A DNA stretch of 64,000 nt from Acidobacteriaceae bacterium dw_441 (GTDB taxonomy: Bacteria > Acidobacteriota > Terriglobia > Terriglobales > Acidobacteriaceae): positions 310,001 through 374,000 of the forward strand of contig JAAVVA010000002.1 in NCBI GenBank assembly GCA_018449715.1. The letters run 5' to 3'. Positions 35,762-44,933 of this stretch are shown in pieces. The first letter of the stretch is position 1. Every line of letters starts with the position of its first letter. The notes under the pieces are model-generated. The model made no database searches. It was not told the origin of the DNA and saw only the letters and a program-made list of their open reading frames with translations. The position numbers and the translations under genes were made by a program.

Positions 35762-35772
35762 AGAGCGTTGAC
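35725..35772 (-). repeat. 30-base-spaced direct duplication at the dapF/ldcA junction
   Basis: An 18-base segment starting at 35772 (minus strand, GTCAACGCTCTGTGAGCC) recurs at 35742 with two changes. The unit is 30 bases, exactly ten codons. The first copy contains the dapF stop codon TGA; in the second the same position reads GGA. Confidence 0.7.
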
Positions 35773-36561
35773 CTCTCCACGGCAGATAATCTCCGCCGGT
35801 CCCGTCAGCCGCATCACCTCTTCGTTCGAGGCCCACACCGTACGCTGCGCTCCGCCCTCCGCAATCGCCTTCAGCTCGCGGTTCACGCCGCGCAGCGCCA
35901 TCGCCGCCGCGGAAGAGGCACACGTCCCGGTTCCCGACGAGGTCGTCGGACCGCAGCCACGCTCGAAGATGCGGAACTCAATCTCGCTCTCGGAGTTCAC
36001 CTTCACGAACTCCACATTCGTCCCATGAGGAAACAGCGGACTAGTGCTGATAAGTCCACCCAGCGCCTGCCAGCTGAAGCCATATGCCCCGAAGTCATTG
36101 GAATCGACAAAGATGACATAGTGCGGATTGCCCACGTTCACCATCGCTCCCGTCACCGTACCAACACCGGGAAGCTCGATCAGGCGCGGCATCACACGCG
36201 GAACGCCCATCTCGCTCTCGATCCAGTAGACAGGATCGACATCTTCAACAACGCGGCAGCTTCGCGGACCGCCGTGCGTCCCCAGCACCACCTCATTCAG
36301 TCCCTCGGAGTTCGCCAGCCACGCGGCCACGCAGCGCGTTCCATTGCCCGAAAGCTCCGCCTCGCTTCCGTCTGCGTTGAACAACCGAAGGAAGAACTCA
36401 CCGTTCGGCTTACGCTCAAGAAACTCAATACCATCAGCGCCGACGCTGGTGTTGCGACTACAAAGCTTCCGCGCCAGCTCGGCGTGCTTCCGGCCTGCCA
36501 GCGTCTCTTCAATAATCAGAAAGTCATTACCGCACGCATGTGCTTTTACAAAAGGGATCAT
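35758..36561 (-). CDS. dapF: Diaminopimelate epimerase
   Basis: The 267-residue enzyme interconverts LL- and meso-diaminopimelate using two cysteines. Cys77 is in SGNGTRC, and Cys214 is in SGTGTCASS. The N-terminal ACGNDFL segment is also conserved. It supplies mDAP for lysine and the cell wall. It starts eight bases after the stop of the MgtC-like gene and overlaps ldcA by four bases, so it is inside an operon. Both active-site cysteines and length are normal. Confidence 0.95.
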   Translation of the reverse strand: MIPFVKAHACGNDFLIIEETLAGRKHAELARKLCSRNTSVGADGIEFLERKPNGEFFLRLFNADGSEAELSGNGTRCVAAWLANSEGLNEVVLGTHGGPRSCRVVEDVDPVYWIESEMGVPRVMPRLIELPGVGTVTGAMVNVGNPHYVIFVDSNDFGAYGFSWQALGGLISTSPLFPHGTNVEFVKVNSESEIEFRIFERGCGPTTSSGTGTCASSAAAMALRGVNRELKAIAEGGAQRTVWASNEEVMRLTGPAEIICRGEVNAL

Positions 36562-36568
36562 ATCTTTT

Positions 36569-37270
36569 CTATTCTTCCTCAGGATCGCGGGTCACGACAA
36601 CCTGATCGGTCGCGCTGGTCGATTGCAACTCCCGCAACAGCAAGGCGTGATGCCTTCGATTGGTGGCAACGGCGAAGGTCATCCGGATCATCTCTCCCAC
36701 TGTGTCTCGCTCCACGATGTTGAGCCGTATCGACATGCGGTCGAGCACACTGAGCACAGCGATATACATCGCAGCTTGATCGCTGCCGCGAACCTCATAG
36801 AACATCGTGATGTGCTTCCATCCGGCGCGCGATTCGACATAGCCCACCAACGCAAGCGCAACCAGCGTGATGATGGTCGCCAGCACGGCCTCAAGATATA
36901 GCCCCGCTCCACACGCCATTCCAATCGACGCGATCACGAAGACCGTCGCCGCGCTCGTCAACCCAACGATGCGGTCGCGAGTGTGCAGGATAATTCCCGC
37001 TCCCAGAAAGCCGATCCCCTGCACGATGTTCGAGGCAACACGGCTTTTGTCCGCGTAGCCATCGTTGACCAATGCAGCCGAAAGCAACGTGAAGAACGCG
37101 CATCCAAGACACAGCAGCATGTTCGTCCGCAAGCCCGAGGCCTTGTGCCTCCACTCGCGCTCAAGCCCGACCGCGCCGCCCAGGGCGCAGGCAGTCAGCA
37201 GCCGCGCCGCCGTTCCGGTCGAGAGCAGCTCCTGGTCGATCTGGCTGAAGTGAAACTGAGGAACAAACAT
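36569..37270 (-). CDS. MgtC/SapB family membrane protein
   Basis: The protein of about 233 residues has four to five N-terminal membrane helices with the MgtC signature (ALGGAVGLEREWRHKASGLRT, NIVQGIGFLGAG, GLTSAATVFVIASIG). A soluble C-terminal domain of about 90 residues resembles an ACT-like fold. MgtC relatives affect magnesium homeostasis and F-type ATPase. The start may be GTG 37294 or ATG 37270; neither has a good ribosome site. It sits between a GT-C glycosyltransferase and dapF in a tightly spaced run. Confidence 0.87.
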   Translation of the reverse strand: MFVPQFHFSQIDQELLSTGTAARLLTACALGGAVGLEREWRHKASGLRTNMLLCLGCAFFTLLSAALVNDGYADKSRVASNIVQGIGFLGAGIILHTRDRIVGLTSAATVFVIASIGMACGAGLYLEAVLATIITLVALALVGYVESRAGWKHITMFYEVRGSDQAAMYIAVLSVLDRMSIRLNIVERDTVGEMIRMTFAVATNRRHHALLLRELQSTSATDQVVVTRDPEEE

Positions 37271-37313
37271 GGGGTCTGCGAGAGATAGTAGCACCTCACG
37301 TCAGAGGCGCACT

Positions 37314-38960
37314 TCAGAAGCGCGAAGACTTGTAGATCCTCGCGCAGCTCTGTCCCGTCGTGCACAGAACCGACATCTCCGTCAGGTCCTCCGGATGCGC
37401 CGCCACAGCCGCCGTCACGGGATCGCCTTCAATGGCGACGACGTAAGCCGCATGTTGCGCAGGAGCCGCCAGCGCAGCCTTCCAGCTGTCGTAGTCGGTC
37501 TCGCTGAAGGTCTGCTTCAGCGGGATTCCCGCCCGCTGAAGCGCCCCGATGTGGTCGGAGTTGTACATCAGGATCGGCGCGCCCGCAGGAAAGTTCTTGA
37601 TCTCATTCGCGATGGCCTGCTCGAAGGCGACACGCGTCACCGAGTTCACAATCGCCTCTTTCAGGACCAGCGGAACAAAGTACATCATCGCAATCGCATT
37701 GATCGCAATCAGCAGCAGAGCAACCGGATGCATCAGCCGCACCAGCAGCGGCTGTTTCGCCGACCAGCTCTCCTGCAGCCACGCCAGTAGCACACCCGCG
37801 AAGATCGCAAAGGCAGGCAGCATCTCCATGCCATAACGCGAGTTGTAGTACGAGTGCGGTTGCAGTGCCGGAATAAAGATCGGGATGGCGCCAAACGCAA
37901 TGGAGTAGATGTAGAACGGCAACGGAATCCAGAGCAGCGTGGAGGTAATCTCTAACCGCCGCCTCACCGCGACAACAACCCCCACCACCGCCATCGCCGC
38001 AACCAGAAACCCTGTCTCCCAAGCAGCGGCATCCAGCTGCGCCGTGCGAAGATACAGCACCGCGGCCCACAGCGGATTGTGCCAGCCGGGATAGTGATGC
38101 GCCCCCGGAGGCGTCGTGCGCTTTTCAATCGCCATCGCCGAGTAAGGCCCGCGCATGAAGTCCAGCGCATCGTGGAAATAGTGCTGGTTATAGGCGAGCC
38201 ACAGGATCGGCCCGGCAACCGCGAGCACCGTGAAGATCGTGTAGAAGAGCGTCACCTTCCGGCGCAGAGCCTTTGCCTGAAAGAGCTTCCACGTCACAAC
38301 ACACCAGACCGCCGCGCCGAAGATCCATCCGTCGTAGCGCGTAAAAACCGCCGCAAAAATCAGCAAGCCCAGCGCAACCAGCCTTCCGCTCACAGCAAGC
38401 GCCCGCGAGGCTCCAATAGCCGCGACGCACTCCATCGCAAACAGCGTCGTCCAGATAACGATGGCGAGGAACAAAGGTTCCGTCATCGCGGTCGTCGAAA
38501 GATAAAGCAGGTTCGGATTCAGCCCATAGAACGCCGTCGCAACCAGCGCCCACTGCGTCGGCATCATGCGCCGCGCCAGGCGATAGATGCCAGCCGTGCT
38601 CAGGATGTAAAAGAACAGCGAAGGCCACGCCCCCGCCAGGCCGTTCTGCCACCACTCCATCTTCTGCACGAAGGGAACCATCAGCAGGTGCGGCAGCGGA
38701 AGCCACACGCCGCCAAGCTGAATCAGGCCCGGATTGCGCGTGTCGAAAATGCGGCGCGCAATGCCAAGATGCGCAACCGCGTCTCCATAAAGAAGAAGAT
38801 AGTTGCGGCCGACACACACGATCAGCGCAACGAAGGCAAGAATGATGGCCACAAGGGCGACTGGCATCGCCTCTTCGCGCTTTGCCGGTTCGATTACAAA
38901 GCTCAGCGGAGCCGTCCCTTCGGACGCTCCGCCTCGCAGGGTACGTCTACGCGTTCGCAT
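37314..38960 (-). CDS. Polytopic GT-C fold glycosyltransferase-like protein (GT39/ArnT-like)
   Basis: The 548-residue protein has about 11-12 membrane helices. An acidic motif in the first periplasmic loop (LLYGDAVAHLGIARRI) resembles the catalytic Asp region of GT-C transferases that use polyprenyl-phosphate sugars. The C-terminal 100 residues form a soluble domain. ATG 38960 overlaps the PfkB kinase stop by 14 bases; a later ATG at about residue 32 is an alternative start. The acceptor and donor sugar are unknown. GDP-mannose genes elsewhere in the window would be compatible with a mannosyl donor, but that is speculation. Confidence 0.78.
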   Translation of the reverse strand: MRTRRRTLRGGASEGTAPLSFVIEPAKREEAMPVALVAIILAFVALIVCVGRNYLLLYGDAVAHLGIARRIFDTRNPGLIQLGGVWLPLPHLLMVPFVQKMEWWQNGLAGAWPSLFFYILSTAGIYRLARRMMPTQWALVATAFYGLNPNLLYLSTTAMTEPLFLAIVIWTTLFAMECVAAIGASRALAVSGRLVALGLLIFAAVFTRYDGWIFGAAVWCVVTWKLFQAKALRRKVTLFYTIFTVLAVAGPILWLAYNQHYFHDALDFMRGPYSAMAIEKRTTPPGAHHYPGWHNPLWAAVLYLRTAQLDAAAWETGFLVAAMAVVGVVVAVRRRLEITSTLLWIPLPFYIYSIAFGAIPIFIPALQPHSYYNSRYGMEMLPAFAIFAGVLLAWLQESWSAKQPLLVRLMHPVALLLIAINAIAMMYFVPLVLKEAIVNSVTRVAFEQAIANEIKNFPAGAPILMYNSDHIGALQRAGIPLKQTFSETDYDSWKAALAAPAQHAAYVVAIEGDPVTAAVAAHPEDLTEMSVLCTTGQSCARIYKSSRF

Positions 38961-39888
38961 ACTCAAGATGCGAGATCTCCTTGAACAGCTTGAAGCGCTC
39001 GTCAATCTCCTCGCGGGTGACGTTCTGCAAACGCTCCGTTCCAAACCGCTCCACCGCGAACGATCCCATCACGCCGCCGTAGAACATCGCCGTGCGGAAG
39101 ACCGCAGGCGTCAGCTCCGGCTGCGAAGCAAGGTAGCCATAGAAGCCACCCGCAAACGAGTCGCCCGCTCCGGTAGGATCGACCACCTCGGCCAGCGGTA
39201 GCGCCGGGGCGCGGAAGGGATGCAGCGCGCGAGCATTGTCGAACGAACGCTCGCCGAAGAAGGAGGTCGCGCCGTACTCGCCGTGCTTCACGATCAACGT
39301 CTTCGGTCCCATCGAGAGAATCTTGTTCGCCGCCATCACCAGGTTACGGTCGCCAGCCAACATGCGGGCCTCACCGTCATTGATCAGCAGCACATCCAGC
39401 TCGCGCAGCACCTTCGCCAGATTCGTGGCATGGTCGGCGATCCAGTAGTTCATCGTGTCGCCGCACACCATGCGGACCTTCGGCATCTGGCTGCGCACAC
39501 GCGCCTGCAGCACAGGGTCGATGTTCGCCAGAAAGAGATACTCGCTGTCCTTGCACGACTCCGGAATCTTCGGATCGAAGGTCTGGAAGACGTTGAGATC
39601 CGTTCCCAGAGTCTGGGCCTCGTTCAGGTTGTTCACATACGATCCCGTCCAGTGGAAGCTCAGACCGTCGGCACGCTCAATGCCCTCCGTGTCGATACCG
39701 CGACGCGTAAAGACCGCCTCATGCTCCGCAGTAAAGTCCTTGCCGACCACGCCGATCACGCGAACATCGGTGAAGTAGCTGGCCGCCAGCGAGAAGTGCG
39801 TCGCCGCGCCTCCCAGGCAATTCTCCACCGTGCCGCTTGGCGTCTGAATGTTATCGAACGCTACCGAACCTACAACGAGTATGGACAT
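38947..39888 (-). CDS. PfkB family carbohydrate/nucleoside kinase
   Basis: The 313-residue protein has the ribokinase fold. An N-terminal GGAATHFSLAAS substrate-site motif is followed by the PfkB signature DPTGAGDSFAGGF (238-250), with catalytic base Asp243. AGGAG lies just before ATG 39888. It directly follows mtaP with a 42-base gap, so the substrate could be a product of methylthioadenosine breakdown or a nucleoside; this is inference. It overlaps the glycosyltransferase gene by 14 bases. Confidence 0.9.
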   Translation of the reverse strand: MSILVVGSVAFDNIQTPSGTVENCLGGAATHFSLAASYFTDVRVIGVVGKDFTAEHEAVFTRRGIDTEGIERADGLSFHWTGSYVNNLNEAQTLGTDLNVFQTFDPKIPESCKDSEYLFLANIDPVLQARVRSQMPKVRMVCGDTMNYWIADHATNLAKVLRELDVLLINDGEARMLAGDRNLVMAANKILSMGPKTLIVKHGEYGATSFFGERSFDNARALHPFRAPALPLAEVVDPTGAGDSFAGGFYGYLASQPELTPAVFRTAMFYGGVMGSFAVERFGTERLQNVTREEIDERFKLFKEISHLEYANA

Positions 39889-39930
39889 CGCTCCTCTTTC
39901 TAAGTGGTTGGGGATATGCCTGAAACAACC

Positions 39931-40818
39931 TTACAGATACTTGTCCAGCAGCAGAGCCAGCTTCTGTCGCGTCTCCGAAGGAATGGCTTTGCGATCCGTC
40001 AGAATCGCAAACTTCAGCGCATCGCCGCAGGCGCACTTCTTCTCCTTCGGCATCGCGGCTACAGCGGCGCGAACCACCTTCTCCGCGTTCTTCGAGTTCT
40101 GGTGCATCACCGCGACAATTTGGTCGACCGTCACATCATCATGGCCTTCGCGCCAGCAATCGTAGTCTGTCACCATCGCCATCGTCGCGTAGCAGATCTC
40201 CGCCTCGCGAGCCAGCTTGGCCTCCTGCAGGTTGGTCATGCCGATCACATCGGCTCCCCAGCTGCGGTAGAGGTTCGACTCCGCACGCGTCGAAAACTGC
40301 GGGCCTTCCATGCAGACATACGTTCCGCCGGTCTTGCCGACGACACCGACCTCATCGCACGCCTTCTGAAAGGCAGCGGAGACAGTCGCACAAACCGGAT
40401 CGCCAAAGCCCACATGCGCCACGATGCCATCGCCGAAGAAGGTCGAAGTACGAGCAAACGTACGGTCAATGAACTGGTCCGGCATTACGAAGTCCGTAGG
40501 CTTGTGCTCTTCCTTCAGCGAGCCCACAGCAGAAACAGAGAGGATGCGCTCGACACCCAGCGCCTTCATCGCATAGATGTTGGCGCGGAAATTCAGCTCG
40601 CTCGGCAGAATGCGGTGGCCGCGTCCATGACGCGCAAGAAAGGCAACGCGCCGGCCTTCCAGCTCGCCCAGGATGAAAGCATCCGATGGATCGCCGAACG
40701 GAGTCGTCACCTTTTCCTCGCGAACATCCGTCAGCCCCGGCATCGCATACAGTCCGCTGCCGCCGATTATTCCAATCTCTGCCTTCTTCAAAATGCCTGT
40801 CTCCTGTGCGTTACTCAT
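39931..40818 (-). CDS. mtaP: S-methyl-5'-thioadenosine phosphorylase
   Basis: The 295-residue enzyme belongs to the PNP/MTAP family. Signature segments are [16 protein letters not shown], and [12 protein letters not shown] followed by GADVIGMT, the form typical of MTAP. It splits methylthioadenosine from polyamine synthesis or other reactions into adenine and methylthioribose-1-phosphate. ATG 40818, with AAGGA ten bases upstream, is preferred over TTG 40824. It overlaps the end of the HELTH protein gene by eight bases. A long insert with CACGDA near the C-terminus is present in many bacterial members. Confidence 0.93.
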   Translation of the reverse strand: MSNAQETGILKKAEIGIIGGSGLYAMPGLTDVREEKVTTPFGDPSDAFILGELEGRRVAFLARHGRGHRILPSELNFRANIYAMKALGVERILSVSAVGSLKEEHKPTDFVMPDQFIDRTFARTSTFFGDGIVAHVGFGDPVCATVSAAFQKACDEVGVVGKTGGTYVCMEGPQFSTRAESNLYRSWGADVIGMTNLQEAKLAREAEICYATMAMVTDYDCWREGHDDVTVDQIVAVMHQNSKNAEKVVRAAVAAMPKEKKCACGDALKFAILTDRKAIPSETRQKLALLLDKYL

Positions 40819-42370
40819 GTGCAAAATGTCCTTCCGAAGTATATCGCCCGGGAAGCTTCCTCATGCCATAAGCCCCCATCAGGCGGGAGAGCGAAAGCGC
40901 CGGTTCATGCGTCCCCTGCGCCATGCGAATCGGCCCCTGCCCCTGCGCATCCGCGATGCTGTCGCGCAGCTTGCGAGCCAGTTCCAGGTCAAATCCCTCG
41001 CTCACAAAAACGCTGTTGCCCGAAAGCGAAAGCAGCACATCTCCCTCGTTCGTCGAGTAGATCTGCTCCCCGTCCTTCTCGTCCTTATCCCGCCGAACCA
41101 CCTTCGAATACTTGCGCGCAATCTGCGTGCCATAAATCCGCAGAAACGTACTCGCCGAATCCGGATTTTTCCACTTCGAGTAATAGAGCAGCCCGATCGA
41201 AGCCGTCGTCTGCTTCTCCTCCTGCGTCGCGGCCTTGCGCTGCGCCGCATAGTAGATGCCGCCGCTCCAGTCCGAAGTCAGTCCCTCAGCCATCTCACGC
41301 CCGCCAAACAGCTCCGCGAAAATCCGCACATCCAACTCGCCCATCACGCCCAGGTCATAAGGCTCATACTGCGCGTCGATCAGCGGATGAATATCCGGCA
41401 TCTGAAGCATCGGCACAGGAACATGCGTCAGGTATGCCTCGGGCTGCATGATCTCAAAGCTCGACGCCGGAGGGTTCGCCAGCACGCCCGCAAAGGCGGC
41501 TTCCTTCCCTCCCTTCGTCAGCACCGCGTGCTCGAAGCTCAGGCCATCGCTGTAAGGAAACAGCAACGACTCCTGCAACAACAAAGGCGCCCGCGCCAGA
41601 ATGGGAGAGCCGTTGGTATCGGCTGTCATATCCTTCAGTTTCGCCATCATCTCGGGAGTCGCATCCGCCAGCGTCCGTCCCGAAGCCTTCAGCGAGTAGT
41701 CGACGAAGACCGCCATCGCCTGTCCTTCCGCCACCGCCTCGCGAGCCGTATTCGCCTCATCCATGCGAATGTGGCGGTTGTCGTCGCCGACGTTGCGCGA
41801 AACATCCTCCAGGCTCACATCCGACCACTTCGTAAGGTTGATCTTCTGGTCCTGCAAGGCGTGCGTCAGCTCATGCGCCAGTACCGGCTTCTGATCGTCC
41901 GGCTCAATCCAGTCCAGCAAATTCACGGTCTTGGTCTTGTTGTCGTAGAAACCCGCAATCTGCTCCGTCAGCAGCGACAGAAGAAATGGCCGCAGACGGA
42001 AATCACGATCCAGCAGGCCGAACTTCTTCAGCACCAGCTCCGAACGCTCCATCCGGCGCGTGCTCTCGTCTTCGTCGAACTTCTTCGTCAGGTACTTCGA
42101 TATCTCGTTGCGGGAGATCAGCTTGCGCTTCACGCTATGCTCGATCGGCAGCTTCGTATCCGTGCTGACAAAGCCCAGAATCTCATCGACCGAGCGGAAA
42201 AGCTCCTTCGCCTGGTCCTTTGTCATAGGAGCATGGGGTTTATTGTCGTCGCCCGCGCCCTGTCCTGGCACCTGCGCCAGCGCCACGGCACTGCAACTCG
42301 CTAATAACACGGTCCCGGCAGCCCACCGCCGCACCCATCCGAACTTCCCGCCATCCATCCGTTGCTGCAA
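40811..42370 (-). CDS. Secreted HELTH-motif metallopeptidase-like protein of unknown family
   Basis: The 519-residue protein has an N-terminal signal (hydrophobic residues about 16-32, ending ALAQ) and a central zinc-type motif HELTH (166-170, in [13 protein letters not shown]). A Glu-containing helix (REAVAEGQA, Glu215) lies about 45 residues later and could give the third zinc ligand of a gluzincin. The C-terminal half shows no domain I recognise. The TTG start at 42370 has GAGAGG five bases upstream. Peptidase activity is inferred only from the motif. It is the first gene of a long operon leading to mtaP. Confidence 0.75.
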   Translation of the reverse strand: MQQRMDGGKFGWVRRWAAGTVLLASCSAVALAQVPGQGAGDDNKPHAPMTKDQAKELFRSVDEILGFVSTDTKLPIEHSVKRKLISRNEISKYLTKKFDEDESTRRMERSELVLKKFGLLDRDFRLRPFLLSLLTEQIAGFYDNKTKTVNLLDWIEPDDQKPVLAHELTHALQDQKINLTKWSDVSLEDVSRNVGDDNRHIRMDEANTAREAVAEGQAMAVFVDYSLKASGRTLADATPEMMAKLKDMTADTNGSPILARAPLLLQESLLFPYSDGLSFEHAVLTKGGKEAAFAGVLANPPASSFEIMQPEAYLTHVPVPMLQMPDIHPLIDAQYEPYDLGVMGELDVRIFAELFGGREMAEGLTSDWSGGIYYAAQRKAATQEEKQTTASIGLLYYSKWKNPDSASTFLRIYGTQIARKYSKVVRRDKDEKDGEQIYSTNEGDVLLSLSGNSVFVSEGFDLELARKLRDSIADAQGQGPIRMAQGTHEPALSLSRLMGAYGMRKLPGRYTSEGHFAHE

Positions 42371-42433
42371 CCCCGCCTCTCGATCCGACCGCTATAATCA
42401 AGTGTACGCAGAGTTTGCCTGCGTCGTCGCGCG

Positions 42434-43501
42434 ATGATGCTTATGACCCCGGCTGCTTCCTCCAATCCGTCCTCCACGGTCTTCTCCGGTGTCGCGTTCT
42501 CCAGTCCAGACCCGCAGCTGAATGCCCTCCTGCATGGCGCAGGCCTCGCCTCGCTCGACCAGACGGGCTGGATCAGCGTCACAGGCTCGGACCGCGTCCG
42601 CTGGCTCAACGGCATGGCCACCAACTCCGTGCAGCACCTGACCGCGGGCGACGGAGCCTACAACTTCTTCCTCAACGCGCAGGGCCGCATCCAGGCCGAC
42701 GGAACCATCTTCGCCACGCTGGACGAGCTCTTCATCGAGACCAACCGCAGGCAGGTCGAGACGCTGATCCCCTACCTCGACCACTACATCATCATGGACG
42801 ACGTCGAGCTGGCGGACATCACCGACAAGCGCCACGGCCTCACCCTGATCGGCCCGCAGGCCCCCGCGCTTCTCACACAGCTTGGCCTCTCCGTCGACGG
42901 CCTCGGCGAGCCTGCACTTCGCAAGCTCCCGTGGAACTCCAGCGAGATCACCCTCATCCGCGCTCACAGCCCCCTGGCCCCCCGTTTCGAGTTGTGGGTC
43001 ACGACCTCCGAGGAAGCCCAGGCACTGCGTCAGTCCCTCGAAGCCGCAGGCGCAACCCCTACGGACGAAGCCGCCCTCGAATCCCTCCGCATCCTCGAAG
43101 GAACGCCGCTCTACAGCGTCGACATCCGCGACCGCGACCTTCCGCAGGAGACCAACCAATCCCGTGCCCTGCACTTCAACAAGGGCTGCTACCTCGGCCA
43201 GGAGATCGTCGAGCGTATCCGCTCGCGCGGCAACGTCCATCGCACCTTTACCGCCTTCCGTCTCGAAGGAACTCTCCCGGCCTCGGGCACGGCCCTTGAA
43301 TCCTCCGGCAAGTCCGCCGGCGAACTCACCAGTATCATCGTCGTTCCCCTCGAAAGCGGCCCCGTCCAACTCGCGCTGGGCTACGCTCGCCGCGAGGCCC
43401 TCGACCGCCACGAGCCGCTCCAGTACCCCGGCGGAGCAGCCCACCCCATCGCATCCCCCTTTTCCCCGACGGCCACCGAGCCGTCCCCATCCGCTTCCTA
43501 A
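42434..43501 (+). CDS. ygfZ: Folate-binding YgfZ/GcvT-like protein
   Basis: The 355-residue protein has the GcvT-type fold and the YgfZ signature KGCYLGQEIVERI starting at residue 250, with the invariant Cys252. YgfZ (IBA57-like) supports iron-sulfur enzyme maturation with folate. A TATAAT at 42393-42398 in the short divergent gap may be its -10 box, but no -35 was clear. The start could also be ATG 42437 or 42443. It begins a four-gene plus-strand operon with a DUF1844 gene, an MBL hydrolase and ribF. Confidence 0.9.
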   Translation: MMLMTPAASSNPSSTVFSGVAFSSPDPQLNALLHGAGLASLDQTGWISVTGSDRVRWLNGMATNSVQHLTAGDGAYNFFLNAQGRIQADGTIFATLDELFIETNRRQVETLIPYLDHYIIMDDVELADITDKRHGLTLIGPQAPALLTQLGLSVDGLGEPALRKLPWNSSEITLIRAHSPLAPRFELWVTTSEEAQALRQSLEAAGATPTDEAALESLRILEGTPLYSVDIRDRDLPQETNQSRALHFNKGCYLGQEIVERIRSRGNVHRTFTAFRLEGTLPASGTALESSGKSAGELTSIIVVPLESGPVQLALGYARREALDRHEPLQYPGGAAHPIASPFSPTATEPSPSAS

Positions 43502-43514
43502 AGAGAGCCTGCCC

Positions 43515-44126
43515 ATGTCCGAGCAAAACAAGCCCTTCGTTGTCACCGACCGCCGCAAATTCAACCTCGACGGCGAGCTTCGCCCCGACGCCGATCCCTC
43601 GCCCGAGCCGGACGAGAGCGAATCCGCGCAGACTTCAGGCCCCATCGCCGTCCCCTCGCCCGTGGCCGAAACCAGCGCCCCCGAGGAAGCCTCCGAAGAG
43701 GTGCAGGAGGAGCCACTCGGCCCCACCTCCGAGCAGGCAGAGCAGGCCCGCGCCGCCTACGACGCCACCTCCGAACGCCTCGACACCGCCATCCGCGCCG
43801 CCAATCCCGGAGCCGACCATCCTCCCGCGATGAGCTTCGAGACGCTGGTGCAGTCCATCTACATGACCACCATCGTCCAGCTCGGCGGAGCCACCCCCGA
43901 GGGCCAGCAGCCGCAGGTCGATATCCTGGGAGCCCGCCAGAGCATCGACATGCTCGGCGTTCTCGGCGAGAAGACCCAGGGCAACCTCTCCTCCACCGAG
44001 CAGAAGCTGCTCGACAGCGCGCTCTTCGAGCTTCGCATGGCCTTCCTCGAGATCACCCAGGCGCTCTCCCGCTCCGCCGCGGCCAAGGGACCGAACCCCA
44101 CTTCCGGCCCGAGCATCATCCGCTGA
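43515..44126 (+). CDS. DUF1844 domain protein
   Basis: The 203-residue protein has an acidic, Pro/Glu-rich disordered first half and a helical DUF1844 domain (about residues 105-190; MSFETLVQSIYMTTIVQLG, LGARQSIDMLGVLGEKTQGNL). DUF1844 proteins are short, widespread in acidobacteria and deltaproteobacteria, and of unknown function. It starts 14 bases after the ygfZ stop and ends three bases before the next gene, so it is in an operon. Confidence 0.85.
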   Translation: MSEQNKPFVVTDRRKFNLDGELRPDADPSPEPDESESAQTSGPIAVPSPVAETSAPEEASEEVQEEPLGPTSEQAEQARAAYDATSERLDTAIRAANPGADHPPAMSFETLVQSIYMTTIVQLGGATPEGQQPQVDILGARQSIDMLGVLGEKTQGNLSSTEQKLLDSALFELRMAFLEITQALSRSAAAKGPNPTSGPSIIR

Positions 44127-44129
44127 CGA

Positions 44130-44933
44130 ATGGAGGCGACCCTCACCTTTCTCGGCACCGGCACCTCGATGGGAGTGCCGACGCTTGGCTGCGACTGCGC
44201 GGTCTGCGCCTCGGCCGTCTCCCCGGACGGCGACCGGCGCAACCGCCGCACGCGGCCCTCGGTTCGCCTCGCCTATAACAACCACGTCGTCCTCATCGAC
44301 ACCGGCCCCGACTTCCACGCGCAGGCCATCCGCGAAAACATTCACCACGTCGACGCCGTCCTCTACACCCACGGCCACGCCGACCACATCCTCGGCCTCG
44401 ACGACCTTCGCCCCCTCAGCTTCCAGCTTCCCGGCGGCCTGCCCCTCTACGCCGACGCCGAGACCACCGAAACCCTGAAGCGCATCTTCAACTACACCTT
44501 CAGCGCCCGCGAGCGCTACTCCACCGCCGCCCGCGTCGACCTGCATCCGCTCGACGAGAGCGCTCCCGGCATCCCCTTCGACCTCTTCGGAGCGAACTTC
44601 CAGCGCATCCCCGTCACGCACGGCTCCCAGACCATCACGGGCTACCGATTCGGCTCCGCCGCGTATCTCACCGACATGAGCGACATCCCTCCCGAGAGCC
44701 TCGCCCTGCTCCAGGATCTCGACATCCTCGTCCTCGACGCCCTGCGCCGCCAGCCGCACCCCAGCCACTCGCACCTTGCGCGCTCCCTCGGCTTCGTCGA
44801 GCAGCTCAAGCCCAAACGTGCCTACTTCACCCACATCAGCCACGACCTCGACCACGGCCCCACCGAGGAGGAGCTGCCTCCGAACGTCCGCCTGGCCTAC
44901 GACGGTCTTCAGCTCACCTTCGAGATCGCCTGA
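44130..44933 (+). CDS. MBL-fold metallohydrolase (PhnP-like)
   Basis: The 267-residue protein has the metallo-beta-lactamase motif HGHADH (81-86) plus later metal ligands in VTHGSQ, LTDMSD and HISHD. The N-terminal GTGTSMGVPTLGCDCAVC segment resembles the PhnP/RNase Z-like branch, in which a Cys/Cys site can bind structural zinc. A phosphodiesterase role is likely, substrate unknown. ATG 44130 is three bases after the DUF1844 stop; its TGA overlaps the ribF start by one base. Confidence 0.88.
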   Translation: MEATLTFLGTGTSMGVPTLGCDCAVCASAVSPDGDRRNRRTRPSVRLAYNNHVVLIDTGPDFHAQAIRENIHHVDAVLYTHGHADHILGLDDLRPLSFQLPGGLPLYADAETTETLKRIFNYTFSARERYSTAARVDLHPLDESAPGIPFDLFGANFQRIPVTHGSQTITGYRFGSAAYLTDMSDIPPESLALLQDLDILVLDALRRQPHPSHSHLARSLGFVEQLKPKRAYFTHISHDLDHGPTEEELPPNVRLAYDGLQLTFEIA

